Part shown: positions 1 to 8,631 of the stretch, one piece after another
How positions within the stretch are numbered: position 1 is the stretch's first letter
Layout: each line of letters starts with the position of its first letter
Source: an uncultured Spirochaetia bacterium
GTDB taxonomy: Bacteria; Spirochaetota; Spirochaetia; Sphaerochaetales; Sphaerochaetaceae
Length of the DNA: 62,031 bases
Assembly (NCBI GenBank): GCA_905236385.1
Contig: CAJOOY010000056.1
Location: 1-62,031 of the forward strand
Direction: 5' to 3'
The notes under the pieces: generated by a model
What the model saw: only the letters and a program-made list of their open reading frames with translations
Databases searched by the model: none
What the model was told of the DNA's origin: nothing
Translations under genes and position numbers: made by a program

Positions 1-99
1 AATGCTTCAATTAACATATTGCGGGAAGGACTTTCCCGTTGCTCGCTAAACCCGGCAGTGGCTGGGTTTGGGCAGAACCACACGATTCTAATCGTGTGA
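1..99 (+). CDS. tnpB: TnpB (IS200/IS605 OrfB) transposon nuclease, C-terminal fragment at window edge
   Basis: Frame 1 is open from the first base to a TGA at 97-99 and encodes the last 32 residues of a protein whose rest lies left of the window. It begins NASINILREGL, which matches the stretch after the zinc ribbon at the end of TnpB proteins (family consensus D-x-N-A-A/S-x-N-I-L-x-E-G). TnpB is the RNA-guided DNA nuclease carried by IS200/IS605-type elements and the ancestor of Cas12. The final codons lie inside three consecutive stem-loops, as expected because the guide-RNA scaffold overlaps the 3' end of tnpB in this family. Whether the full protein is intact cannot be judged here. Confidence rests on the motif plus the hairpins together. 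Confidence 0.8.
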   Translation, partial: NASINILREGLSRCSLNPAVAGFGQNHTILIV

Positions 100-104
100 G
101 TAGG
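1..104 (+). mobile_element. Right end of an IS200/IS605-type element with reRNA-like hairpins
   Basis: Three stem-loops follow one another: 22-27 with 33-38 (CGGGAA/TTCCCG); 48-56 with 61-69 (nine pairs, one G-U); and 79-86 with 91-98 (CACACGAT, loop TCTA, ATCGTGTG), a perfect 8-bp stem that covers the tnpB stop. In this family a terminal hairpin near the right end is recognised by the TnpA transposase, and the 3' region of tnpB yields the guide RNA whose guide is read from the flanking DNA just outside the element. The exact cut site is not visible; it should fall shortly after base 98. The left end and any tnpA are outside the window. Confidence 0.65.
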
Positions 105-108
105 TCAG

Positions 109-588
109 TTAATCCCAATAGCCTTTGTGAACTTCCGCAGCCTCTACTTCCAAATTTGGAAACGGGCCTCTAACACTAATTGGTTTTTGGCCTCTGGCAA
201 GAATCTCTCTGCACGGCATGCTGAATGTTGGGTTCTGCTCATTTGATCCAGTGAGCTCGAGTAGCCTCTTTTCAGTCATGGCATAGACTATGCGTCCTAT
301 GTTTGCCCAGTAGATAGCGCCGGTGCACATGGCGCAAGGCTCAGCTGAAGTATAAAGGGTGCACTTCCACAGAAAATCTTTTGAATACTTTAAACCTGCT
401 GCCTCTGCAAGGGCTGTCTCAGCGTGCCCTGTGCACTTGTGGGTGGTTATTTCTATATTTTCCTGCTCTAGCAAAATCTCACCATCAGGCCCCACAAGAA
501 TGGCTCCAAAAGGAGTGTTTCCATTCTCTCTAGAGCTCTTTGAGACTTCTATGGCTCTTTTCAGGTAGTACTCATCATCATGCATCAT
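109..588 (-). CDS. Nucleoside/guanine deaminase (CMP/dCMP deaminase fold)
   Basis: A zinc-dependent cytosolic deaminase of about 159 aa. The zinc site is visible as GHAE (proton-shuttle Glu) and the later PCAMC pair of cysteines, followed by GAIYWANIGRIVYA. The PCxMCxGAIYW pattern resembles Bacillus-type guanine deaminase (guanine to xanthine), with TadA-like tRNA adenosine deaminase as the main alternative. A longer reading frame starts at a TTG at 624, inside the upstream gene; I prefer the ATG pair at 588/585 because it gives a normal family N terminus. Its stop is about 10 bases from the end of the IS element. If it makes xanthine, it would feed the molybdenum hydroxylase at 20394. Confidence 0.8.
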   Translation of the reverse strand: MMHDDEYYLKRAIEVSKSSRENGNTPFGAILVGPDGEILLEQENIEITTHKCTGHAETALAEAAGLKYSKDFLWKCTLYTSAEPCAMCTGAIYWANIGRIVYAMTEKRLLELTGSNEQNPTFSMPCREILARGQKPISVRGPFPNLEVEAAEVHKGYWD

Positions 589-595
589 AGAGCTA

Positions 596-1180
596 TCACT
601 TTGTGTATCTGTACTCGAATGCAAGTCCCACTGTTGAAGCTAAAAGAGCCACGCTCCAGAAAGAAGCATTCTGTCCAATTCTTCCTAAATCTGTCTGGGA
701 AGGAAGAATCTCTGGCTCCACCAGGCTCTCAACAGAAGCTCCAGGAGGAGCTATCTGAACGTACTCTTCAACTAAACAAGCAATAATGACTATAACAATC
801 ACGGCAAAGATAATTGTTCTAGCCTTCTTCTTATTCTCTAGGTTATCTGCAAAAACAAGCACCAAGCCAAAGGCTATGGTCATAAGTGTAATGAAGGCAA
901 TATTTGTAGCTGCAATCATCTCCACACAGAGAATAATCCCGGACAAAGCGTAGACAAGGCCAAGGAAGTATCTGTCATCTTCTTCCTTTCTGCCTCTAAT
1001 GGCGTAGAAAATAATACCTATAAAGGCAAGAACTTCTGCAAAAGCCACCAACAGAAACCTAGTTGAATGCCCCTGGCTGATAGTACTCACAAGGGTTAGA
1101 ATTGCATTTACAAATCCCATTATGACAAGCATGCCGTGAAGAACATTCAGCCATGCTTTCTTTATGTTTCTTTCCATCAT
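596..1180 (-). CDS. Integral membrane protein, unknown function
   Basis: Not recognised. 194 aa with about five or six hydrophobic segments: roughly residues 12-32, 42-62, 74-95, 96-113 and 120-138, with a possible last one near 172-188. Between the last segments is an acidic, probably extracytoplasmic loop. An AGGAG ribosome site lies seven bases before the ATG. It lies 13 bases downstream of the MscS-type channel gene on the same strand and is probably co-transcribed with it. No catalytic motif is visible. Confidence 0.7.
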   Translation of the reverse strand: MMERNIKKAWLNVLHGMLVIMGFVNAILTLVSTISQGHSTRFLLVAFAEVLAFIGIIFYAIRGRKEEDDRYFLGLVYALSGIILCVEMIAATNIAFITLMTIAFGLVLVFADNLENKKKARTIIFAVIVIVIIACLVEEYVQIAPPGASVESLVEPEILPSQTDLGRIGQNASFWSVALLASTVGLAFEYRYTK

Positions 1181-1193
1181 AGTTTGCTCCTAC

Positions 1194-4100
1194 TTATGAA
1201 TTCTTTACACTCTCAATTCTCTTTGACTTGTCCCTTTGGCCTTTCACAAAGCCTTTGGCTTCTTTCTTTTCCTTCTTTGTAGCACCCTTGGTCTTCTTGT
1301 CTTCAAGATAAGAAATGGTGACCTGTGGGAACGGAATATTGATTCCGTTTTCAGTAAAGGTCAGATACAGCTCTCTGTTAAGGGCTCTCATAACACCCAT
1401 TCTGTCTCCTTCAAGACACTGAGCAACAACAAGAAGATTTACAGAGTTGTCTCCCATAGAAGAAACACCTTTGTAGAAAGGTCCGTTAACAATCTCAGGT
1501 ATACCTTCTCTTATAATCGGGAACTGCTTTTTCAAGACAGACTCTACGCGCTCAAGGGACTCACCGTACTCAATAGAAAGAGTGACAGCAACAGTTGAGT
1601 ATTCCTTTGTCATATTCAGAACGCCGGAGATGGAACTGTTGTTCAGAATCTTTATGTTTCCAACAAAGTCTTCAATCTTTGTTGTTCGGATTCCAATCTC
1701 TATAACTGTTCCACGGAAGTCTCCGATAGTAACAATATCTCCAACTCTGAACTCACCTTCAAAGACAATAAAGATACCGGCAAGAATATCTGATATAAGG
1801 CTCTGGGCACCGAAACCAACAACCAATGAAAGCAAGCTGGCCGAGGTTATCAGGGACGCGGTATTAAAGCCTATCAGGTGCAGCATATAGAAGAGTATTC
1901 CAATAACACTTCCGTACTTAAGAACAGACTCCAAAAGGTGTCCAACCGTCTCAGCTCTAGCTCCGAGGTTCACAGTCAAAATGTGAATTACTCTCTGGAG
2001 AATCCTTGTTCCAAACATGGCCACTATAAGAAGAACCAAACAGCGGGTAAATACAAACATGTTTGGAGTTCTTTCAAGGTCTCCACTGATTATGTAAGAG
2101 AGAATAGACTCTCTACTAAAGAGATACCTTGAGAAAACAATCACAAAGAGAACTGCAAGGAAGAATAAAAAACCAAAACCCGCAGTAATGAATGAGAACT
2201 TCTGCTCAACTGACTTTTTCTCCCACTCAGTGAAGCGCTGTCTCCATCTTGCATTAACCGCTTTAACTCTCTTGGTTTGGCCATCAGGCATCTTAACATC
2301 AAAGTTAGCACTGCCTTCAAGCATGTTTTCACTCTCTGCCGCCTGTTCTTCCTCCAGACGCATCTTCATAGCATCATCTTGGTCGCTACTTGAGTAAAGC
2401 ATGAAGCCAAGGAGGTTCAGGAAGGAAATCAGTGAAAGACCAACAGTAATAATGGCCACAATATTTCTAAGCCTGAAAAGAGTTGTACCAGGCATAATTG
2501 TACCAATATACAGATCTCCGACCTTCTTGAGGGTTATAAAGCTTCTTACACCTTCTATTGTCCTGTATCCATTAAATGTTCCTGTGAACATACCGTCTGA
2601 CTTAATGCTGTCTATAGTAGTCTCGCTGAAAGCAGAGTAAAGAAGAGTATGCTCTTCGTTTGAATCAAATACTATAAATGAGCCGTCATAGAACATCCTC
2701 ATGCCATCAAGAACGTATTCCATGGTCTCAATTTTAAGAACATCTTCTAGCATCTCGCTTGTAATTCCAACCTGGACCAGGCTCCTGTGTCTTGTAATCC
2801 CGGAGGCCGGAACCAAAATGTTTCCATTCTCGTCTTTAATTCCGTTGGTGTATTCATAAGAAGAAGCAAAACGGGTTGTCCCGTTATCATCATAGGTGTA
2901 GTAATAGTAAACGGAGCCTATGAACTGCTCGCTCTCTCCAACATCACTGATCTGGGCTTCCTGAATCAGGCTATCACTGTTGAGAATAACATCTCTGAAC
3001 TCGTAAGACTGATCGTTTGGATCATCGCTAAGGACAAAGTTCCACCATTGCCTGTTTGTGGCTATTACGCGCCCCTGGTCATTGAATACGTAGATTGAAG
3101 AAATACCATTGGAGTCCGCAATTGCCTGCAGGGAAGGAAGGAACCTGCCTGTACGAATTGGGTTGCCGTAGTCGTCGAGGACCGTACTATTATCCGTGTC
3201 CTTTGCAAGCTCATAATGATAAGAATCCTGATCATCGTATGAGAATGCCACATCAGGATCCCTCTCCAGAATATCTGCAATCAGCATGGCCTTATACAGA
3301 TTCTGCTTATCATAGAAGTTCCTTATAGTTTCCGCTGTTTCCCTGTTCTTCTCAATATTTATACCAATCTCTTCAATTCTTGTATCAGAAGCAGTAACAG
3401 CAATTGAGAGCTGAGTTAAGGTCTGACTGAACATGGAGACGGCAAATATGGTAACAAGGCCCACAACAAGAAGAGGCATGATTCTTAAGCCAAGAGCCCT
3501 GTTATAGTAAATCTCGTTTCCGCTTTTGGTTCTGAACAATAATCTTCTGGACTCGTTAATTGTTCCCTTTTTGTACTGATCTATCTGAAGAATGATAGCA
3601 AATGTGAGAATCAGGCTTCCGACAATTATAAAAATTAAAACCGACCACAAAACGTTTGATGTGCGAGAGGCATAAAGCTCAACTTCGGGAACAGAAGCAG
3701 CAATGACTACATAATCTCCAAAAACCTCTGAGGAGTAGACCTTAGTTACGCAGAAATATTCAACACCGTCAATTATCTGTATTCCCGAATAACCATCAAC
3801 CAAAACATCATCTGTAATACCGGATTCTGCATACTTTTCACCGGTGAGGTTCAAGCCCTCAGCATTTTCAAAATAGAGGAACTCCCCTGTCTCTGGGCTG
3901 AGTGAGAAAACAAAACCTGTCTTTCCAACGCCCATATTCGTAAGAATGCTCTCAATATTCTTAAGGCCTGAAATCTCGGCATCTAGCTCGCTTGCATCTG
4001 CCATTGCCACCAGGTAATAGCCACTTTTACTTCCGTCTTCTGTCTTGATTGCTGTGCTGTAGTAGTAACCGTTGTATATGTTCCCCGCTGAGTCTTCTAT

Positions 4101-4691
4101 GACAGTATAGACGGGTTTACATTCTGCAGTTGTTCCTGAAGTGTAAACAGTGCCGTCCCATCCACCTGTTCTGGCTGTCAGTCTCTGGAATTCATCAGTA
4201 GAGAAAACACCTGCTGGGTTGTTTTCAGTTCTCATCAGGTTGTACTGCATATCCATAAGTCCGGCCTCATAGAATTCCAGTTTGTCCATCAACACCAGAT
4301 CTCCGTACTGGGTGAAAATAAACATGGAGTACATGCCTGTGTTCTGGGATAGGTTTTTTAGAGCCTGAGCCGCATCCAAAATATCAGTTGCTTCCTGAAG
4401 CTCCTTAAAACAACCGCTACGTAAAAGCAGTTCAATCATTTGAAGCGTAGACTGATTAGCATTGTGAAAACGGTTAGTAAGAGTCTGGACGTAGCTTGCA
4501 TTTGTATCCAGCTCATTCATTACCTCTTCCAACAGCGGCTCCAGGCTGGATGTTTTCTGGTACTCCTGCTGTCCAACAGTTTGAATATAGTAGATGTTGA
4601 AAGTTATCAAAATTATAGTTGCTACAACAACGACTGCATACGCAATGGCCTTATTGCGCAAAAGATTTCTTCCTTTTTTCTTGTCCACCAT
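1194..4691 (-). CDS. MscS-type mechanosensitive channel with large sensor region
   Basis: A 1165-aa inner-membrane protein. The C-terminal third carries the MscS pore helix and beta domain: a glycine/alanine-rich helix (ITSASLLSLVVGFGAQSL) followed by FEGEFRVGDIVTIGDFRGTV, the typical upper beta domain. The N-terminal two thirds hold two extracytoplasmic regions, about residues 36-345 and 430-745, each bounded by membrane helices (15-35, 350-372, 405-428, 745-770). They look like Cache-type ligand sensors by layout and composition; I infer that rather than recognise a motif. A membrane helix near 845 and three further helices precede the pore. The C terminus is a basic tail. Ordinary MscS is under 300 aa, so this is a giant form. 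GAGAGGT lies just before the start. Confidence 0.85.
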   Translation of the reverse strand: MVDKKKGRNLLRNKAIAYAVVVVATIILITFNIYYIQTVGQQEYQKTSSLEPLLEEVMNELDTNASYVQTLTNRFHNANQSTLQMIELLLRSGCFKELQEATDILDAAQALKNLSQNTGMYSMFIFTQYGDLVLMDKLEFYEAGLMDMQYNLMRTENNPAGVFSTDEFQRLTARTGGWDGTVYTSGTTAECKPVYTVIEDSAGNIYNGYYYSTAIKTEDGSKSGYYLVAMADASELDAEISGLKNIESILTNMGVGKTGFVFSLSPETGEFLYFENAEGLNLTGEKYAESGITDDVLVDGYSGIQIIDGVEYFCVTKVYSSEVFGDYVVIAASVPEVELYASRTSNVLWSVLIFIIVGSLILTFAIILQIDQYKKGTINESRRLLFRTKSGNEIYYNRALGLRIMPLLVVGLVTIFAVSMFSQTLTQLSIAVTASDTRIEEIGINIEKNRETAETIRNFYDKQNLYKAMLIADILERDPDVAFSYDDQDSYHYELAKDTDNSTVLDDYGNPIRTGRFLPSLQAIADSNGISSIYVFNDQGRVIATNRQWWNFVLSDDPNDQSYEFRDVILNSDSLIQEAQISDVGESEQFIGSVYYYYTYDDNGTTRFASSYEYTNGIKDENGNILVPASGITRHRSLVQVGITSEMLEDVLKIETMEYVLDGMRMFYDGSFIVFDSNEEHTLLYSAFSETTIDSIKSDGMFTGTFNGYRTIEGVRSFITLKKVGDLYIGTIMPGTTLFRLRNIVAIITVGLSLISFLNLLGFMLYSSSDQDDAMKMRLEEEQAAESENMLEGSANFDVKMPDGQTKRVKAVNARWRQRFTEWEKKSVEQKFSFITAGFGFLFFLAVLFVIVFSRYLFSRESILSYIISGDLERTPNMFVFTRCLVLLIVAMFGTRILQRVIHILTVNLGARAETVGHLLESVLKYGSVIGILFYMLHLIGFNTASLITSASLLSLVVGFGAQSLISDILAGIFIVFEGEFRVGDIVTIGDFRGTVIEIGIRTTKIEDFVGNIKILNNSSISGVLNMTKEYSTVAVTLSIEYGESLERVESVLKKQFPIIREGIPEIVNGPFYKGVSSMGDNSVNLLVVAQCLEGDRMGVMRALNRELYLTFTENGINIPFPQVTISYLEDKKTKGATKKEKKEAKGFVKGQRDKSKRIESVKNS

Positions 4692-4768
4692 TGGACTACC
4701 TCTCTAAGTCAGCTTTTATAATGATTATTGTCGTTAAAGAAAATTGTATCATAGATAAAATATTTTTG

Positions 4769-6397
4769 TTAATGAGACACAAGCCTCTCCATCTGAGGAT
4801 TCTTTTTCAAATACTGCTGCTCTTCTATGGCAACCGTCACAATATCTCCCAGCACATTTACAAGGTTCTGTGAAGAACCCAAGAACACTTCAAGATAGAC
4901 AGCCATAGAGATAAGATCATCAGCCTTAAGGAAATAAATAATAATCAGAGTTCCTATGAGAATAGTACCAGGCTGGTTCGGAGCACCCATGGAGAGGAAG
5001 AAAACCAGGAAGATAATGACGGCCATCTGATACCATGGGACACTAACTCCAAGAAGCAGAATCAGTATCAGTGCGTCAGTCATGAGCATGCAGCAGTTTC
5101 CGTCTAGGTTTATCTGCGCAAGGATTCTAAGATTCTGCGTAAGTCTTTTCCTATCATAACCGTAGGTTTTGGAGCAGTACCGCACATTGAAAGGAACGGC
5201 GTCCACTGCTGAATTTATTCTCAGGTTTTCTCTAATTAGTGCAGGAAGACCTTTAAGGAACGGTCCAATCTTTACTCCACCCACATACAACCTAGCAAGA
5301 TAGTACAGACATATAATAAGAACGGTTGAATTAATAAGAATAACCAGCTCAACAACAAGGATCAGGTCCTCAAAGCCACCTGTCAGCATAGGAGTTAGAA
5401 ATGCAAAATAGCAGAAAACCGGCATGCCGTACATGACTATATTCATCATTCTGGAAAAAAGAGCATAGCCGGCATCAATGATTTTTTTAAAATAAGCAAA
5501 ATACTTTCCTACTGAACATAACGAATATGTCACAAGCAGGGCTGCTAGGATCATGGGGAAAGGATTGAGGGTAACAAAAGGCTCAACAATACTTGAAGGA
5601 ATCAGAGAATTAATTACATCACTGACAAACAAAGACCCTTCCATCTTTGGATACTCAGACAGATAACCTATGTATTTATTCAAAAAATAGTAGACAATGG
5701 CGTAAGAAACAATTGCTAGAAAAATGGAAATGGCTGAGGTAATAAAAGTTTTAGCCTGTAGCTTTCTCACTGATGAGCTCTTCTCAGAAGCTATATAGGT
5801 ATCTGACAGGTTCTTCAATAATGAGAACAATGTTACCGGACCACCGACCATGAGAATGGCATTTGAGAACATCTTCACCAGTGGGTATACAATATCTTCT
5901 TCAAGATTAGCCATGGTTTCCACGCTGACAAAAGGTCTCATAAGCAGATAGGTAAGAAAAGCCAGAACTATGCTTCCGAAGCAGCGCATCAGAGACAGGT
6001 TGTAGCTCCTCTTCACGATCACATAAATGGTGTTATGGCCTGAGCTGTACCTGTAGTCGACATTCTCTTCATATGCTTTCAGGATTTTATCTTCTTCAGG
6101 AAGAACTGCATTATCCGAGATTGTCGGATTATAAGCCTTTCCGGCAAAGTCCAGTCTAATTTTAATTTCTCCAAAGGATCTGATAATCCTCATGCTCAAG
6201 ACATTCTCTTCCGTAAAGCCCTGCTCTACCATGTTCTTGATCAGAGCATTGACGATTTTTTTTGAATCTGATGAAATCTCGCGGCTAACCTCATAAATGT
6301 TTATATTTTTTCTGATGTACTCATCCACCTTGGCAAAATACTCTGTGCTTACAGGTATTTCCAAAGGCTTCTGTTCGTTTAGCCACTTATTTTTCAT
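4769..6397 (-). CDS. Dicarboxylate/amino acid:cation symporter with N-terminal soluble domain
   Basis: 542 aa. Residues about 130-530 form a multi-span membrane domain of the DAACS (glutamate/dicarboxylate symporter) family, with the conserved serine-rich and late NQPGT-type regions visible (FLSMGAPNQPGTILIGTL, resembling the GxPxxPGG segment). The first 125 residues are soluble and not usual for the family. Their DFAGKAYNP segment recalls the D-x-G-x-x-F-N/D-P box of HATPase-type proteins, so a nucleotide-binding-like regulatory domain is possible (weak inference). Likely role: sodium- or proton-coupled uptake of C4-dicarboxylates or acidic amino acids. It is divergent from fic across a 263-base gap. 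Confidence 0.75.
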   Translation of the reverse strand: MKNKWLNEQKPLEIPVSTEYFAKVDEYIRKNINIYEVSREISSDSKKIVNALIKNMVEQGFTEENVLSMRIIRSFGEIKIRLDFAGKAYNPTISDNAVLPEEDKILKAYEENVDYRYSSGHNTIYVIVKRSYNLSLMRCFGSIVLAFLTYLLMRPFVSVETMANLEEDIVYPLVKMFSNAILMVGGPVTLFSLLKNLSDTYIASEKSSSVRKLQAKTFITSAISIFLAIVSYAIVYYFLNKYIGYLSEYPKMEGSLFVSDVINSLIPSSIVEPFVTLNPFPMILAALLVTYSLCSVGKYFAYFKKIIDAGYALFSRMMNIVMYGMPVFCYFAFLTPMLTGGFEDLILVVELVILINSTVLIICLYYLARLYVGGVKIGPFLKGLPALIRENLRINSAVDAVPFNVRYCSKTYGYDRKRLTQNLRILAQINLDGNCCMLMTDALILILLLGVSVPWYQMAVIIFLVFFLSMGAPNQPGTILIGTLIIIYFLKADDLISMAVYLEVFLGSSQNLVNVLGDIVTVAIEEQQYLKKNPQMERLVSH

Positions 6398-6563
6398 CGG
6401 CAGTCTTTCCCAGTGAAAGAATTATAATATTCAACAGAAAACTTCTCAATCCATCTTCTTACAAGAATTAACTTGTTGTTAGACACGGTCTTAAGAATAG
6501 GAGCTAACTCATTGAGAACTTGCATAGTTTTTCTGCCAAGTTATCAATGTGATTTTAAATCAT

Positions 6564-6635
6564 ATCATTTTTGAATCGTTTATCAGTTATCACATCAAAA
6601 ATGATGTGATTACTCTTTACAGCCTCAAAAATGAT
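6564..6635. promoter_or_regulatory. Operator array upstream of fic: three copies of TCAAAAATGAT
   Basis: The 11-mer TCAAAAATGAT occurs at 6595-6605 and 6625-6635, and inverted at 6564-6574. Centres are 31 and 30 bases apart, about three helical turns. The middle copy sits within a perfect 9-bp inverted repeat (6589-6597 with 6602-6610, loop AAAA). The third copy lies inside the spacer of the predicted fic promoter. Such placing is typical of cooperative repressor sites; the Fic protein itself ends in a winged-helix-like domain and may be the repressor. Confidence 0.6.
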
Positions 6636-6644
6636 TGGTATTGT
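6616..6644 (+). promoter_or_regulatory. Predicted promoter of fic
   Basis: A -35 box TTTACA (6616-6621), a 17-base spacer and a -10 box TATTGT (6639-6644). The spacer contains one of the repeated operator 11-mers, so a protein bound there would block the polymerase. The start of transcription would fall just before or at the GGAGG ribosome site (6651-6655), giving a very short leader. Confidence 0.5.
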
Positions 6645-6660
6645 ATTATTGGAGGAACAA

Positions 6661-7776
6661 ATGGCATACATATGGCAGAATCCGAAGTGGCCTTCCTATT
6701 CATATAATTCAAAGAAAGTTGAAAAAGCATATGAAAAATTTCTTGAAATAAAGAAAGAGGCTGAAATTGCATTCAGTATTCTGGACGAACAGGCCAGATA
6801 TAGGATTCATGCAAAATCAATAGCTGATGAGATTGTTGCCAGTCTCGGAATTGAAAATGAGACCATCAGTTACGAATCTGTTTACTCATCTGTTTCAAAA
6901 CGACTTGATATACTGCTTGAATTCAACGGTAAGACAGATGCATATGCAGATGCAATTTCTGCTATTACCTTAGATGCAATTAGAAACAATGAACCTCTAA
7001 CAGAAGAAAGACTTAATAGTTGGAACAGAATGCTGTTTGAGAATTATGCAGGACTAAAGCCTCGCAATACTGGGAAATATCGAAATGGACCAGAATACAT
7101 AATCAAAAAAACAGTAAAAGAGCCAGAAATCGTCTATACTGCCGTTCCAGCTGAAAGAGTCCATGCAGAAATGCAGACTCTTCTTGACTTTGTAAATTCC
7201 GATAAAGAAAAGAACCCAATAGTCCAAAGCGCAATAGCTTCTCAATGGTTTGTTGTAATCCATCCTTATGAAGATGGAAACGGAAGAATCTCAAGAGCAA
7301 TATCCGACTACATTCTTGCCGGAATGTCTGAAAAGAAAACCTACAGTATGTCGTCTATTATTCTTGCAAATAGAAAGGATTATTATGAAAAGCTGAATTC
7401 AATCAGCACACAGGACGAGAGCCTTGATTTGACAGACTGGATTGTTTGGAATATAGAAATAGCAGTAAGGGCTCAGGCTAATGCCATTGAAACATTAAAG
7501 AAAACCATGCGTCTCACAAGTTTTATGAGAAATCTAGATCCGTCCGAGTACAACTCAAGGGAGATTTCTATGCTTTACAAGCTTGCCGATGGTACATTTT
7601 ATGGAAAGCTTACAACAGAGAAATGGGTAAAAATGACAAAGTGCTCCAACTCTGCAGCTCAACGCGATATAAAACACTTGGTGGACAATGGATATCTTGT
7701 TCCTGACGGAGACAAGGGCCCAAAGACTGGATATTTCCTCAACACCCTTCTGCTAGACAAACCTATGCTTGTATAA
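6661..7776 (+). CDS. Fic family protein (AMPylase-type) with DUF4172 and HTH-like domains
   Basis: 371 aa. The N terminus (YIWQNPKWPSYSYN) matches the DUF4172 domain found ahead of some Fic domains. The Fic core motif HPYEDGNGRISR lies near residue 198 and supplies the catalytic His and the phosphate-binding Gly/Arg residues; such enzymes usually transfer AMP from ATP to a protein hydroxyl. The last 70 residues look like a winged helix (REISMLYKLADG...LTTEKWVKMTKCSNSAAQRDIKHLVDNG region). A longer frame starts at 6631, but GGAGG at 6651-6655 clearly serves the ATG at 6661. The gene stands alone between divergent and downstream genes and has operator repeats in its promoter. Target protein unknown. 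Confidence 0.88.
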   Translation: MAYIWQNPKWPSYSYNSKKVEKAYEKFLEIKKEAEIAFSILDEQARYRIHAKSIADEIVASLGIENETISYESVYSSVSKRLDILLEFNGKTDAYADAISAITLDAIRNNEPLTEERLNSWNRMLFENYAGLKPRNTGKYRNGPEYIIKKTVKEPEIVYTAVPAERVHAEMQTLLDFVNSDKEKNPIVQSAIASQWFVVIHPYEDGNGRISRAISDYILAGMSEKKTYSMSSIILANRKDYYEKLNSISTQDESLDLTDWIVWNIEIAVRAQANAIETLKKTMRLTSFMRNLDPSEYNSREISMLYKLADGTFYGKLTTEKWVKMTKCSNSAAQRDIKHLVDNGYLVPDGDKGPKTGYFLNTLLLDKPMLV

Positions 7777-7806
7777 AAATGTCGGCAAAGAAAATAAGGG
7801 GAAAAG

Positions 7807-8631
7807 ATGATTAAGATACTATTTGTCTGCCACGGCAATATATGCAGAAGTCCTATGGCAGAGTTTGTTTTTAAGAAGATGGTAGAGGAAAATGGCCTCT
7901 CATCAGTCTTTGAGATAGATAGTGCTGCTACCAGCACTGAAGAGCTTGGGAACCCAATCTACCCTCCTGCCCGTAAAACCTTGGCCCTGCACGGGATAAC
8001 AAATGCGGAACACAGGGCCCGTCAGGTAACAAAGTCTGACTACAGGTATTTTGATTACATACTTGTCATGGACAACTGGAACATGAGAAACATATTACAG
8101 ATAACCGGCGGGGATCCTGATGAAAAGATTTCTTTGCTGTATGGAGCGGAGATAGAAGACCCTTGGTACACAGGTGGCTTTGACAGGGTTTACAACCAGA
8201 TAGAAAAAGGCTGCAGAAACCTCCTGGACAGAATCTTCTCTTTCTATGGCTCTGATGGAATCAGGACTGATAAGAGAATTCTTCATCTTTATGCTAGGCT
8301 TTTCAGTGCATGGTGCAAAGAAACCTGTGCTCCACGTATGCAGGAAAAGTGGAGCCTCTTAAACAGAACTCTCGGGCAGTGCTCGGTTACTGCCTTCCTT
8401 ACTCAAGATATTCTGGGTGGAGAAGTTTATGGCTCTATGGTGCCTTCTGGAGACCTACACTGTTTCAACCAGATAGGTGGAAAGATTTATGATTTGACCA
8501 GTGACCAGATAGATCAGAGTGGTGAAGTCTGTAACTATGAAAACAGAGTACTCCAGAACCGAGATGAACACTTCTCAAAAGAAGAGAAGTTTAACAGATA
8601 CAGACTCCTAAAAAGACTATTAGAAAAGTAA
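7807..8631 (+). CDS. Low-molecular-weight tyrosine phosphatase fused to YunG-like domain
   Basis: 274 aa, two domains. Residues 1-145 are an LMW protein-tyrosine phosphatase: the P-loop CHGNICRSP (nucleophile Cys, CX5R) near residue 9 and the general-acid loop EDPWYTGG near 118. Residues about 155-274 carry GQCSVTAFLTQDILGGEV followed by an HCFNQIGGKIYDLTSDQI-type segment, which I read as a YunG-like domain (family known only as uncharacterised). LMW-PTPs are normally about 150 aa, so the extra domain is a real fusion in one frame. An AAGGGG ribosome site precedes the ATG. It lies 30 bases after fic and could be read through from it. A hairpin follows the stop. Confidence 0.8.
   Translation: MIKILFVCHGNICRSPMAEFVFKKMVEENGLSSVFEIDSAATSTEELGNPIYPPARKTLALHGITNAEHRARQVTKSDYRYFDYILVMDNWNMRNILQITGGDPDEKISLLYGAEIEDPWYTGGFDRVYNQIEKGCRNLLDRIFSFYGSDGIRTDKRILHLYARLFSAWCKETCAPRMQEKWSLLNRTLGQCSVTAFLTQDILGGEVYGSMVPSGDLHCFNQIGGKIYDLTSDQIDQSGEVCNYENRVLQNRDEHFSKEEKFNRYRLLKRLLEK

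Noticed and set aside
1-104. Three consecutive hairpins taken at first as a free-standing structured RNA or riboswitch
   Set aside because: The frame through them encodes a TnpB C terminus; overlap with a transposon end explains the structures.
4692-4768. Promoter for the MscS gene (AT-rich stretch with TATAAA on the minus strand)
   Set aside because: No convincing -35 box at proper spacing, so not listed as a feature.
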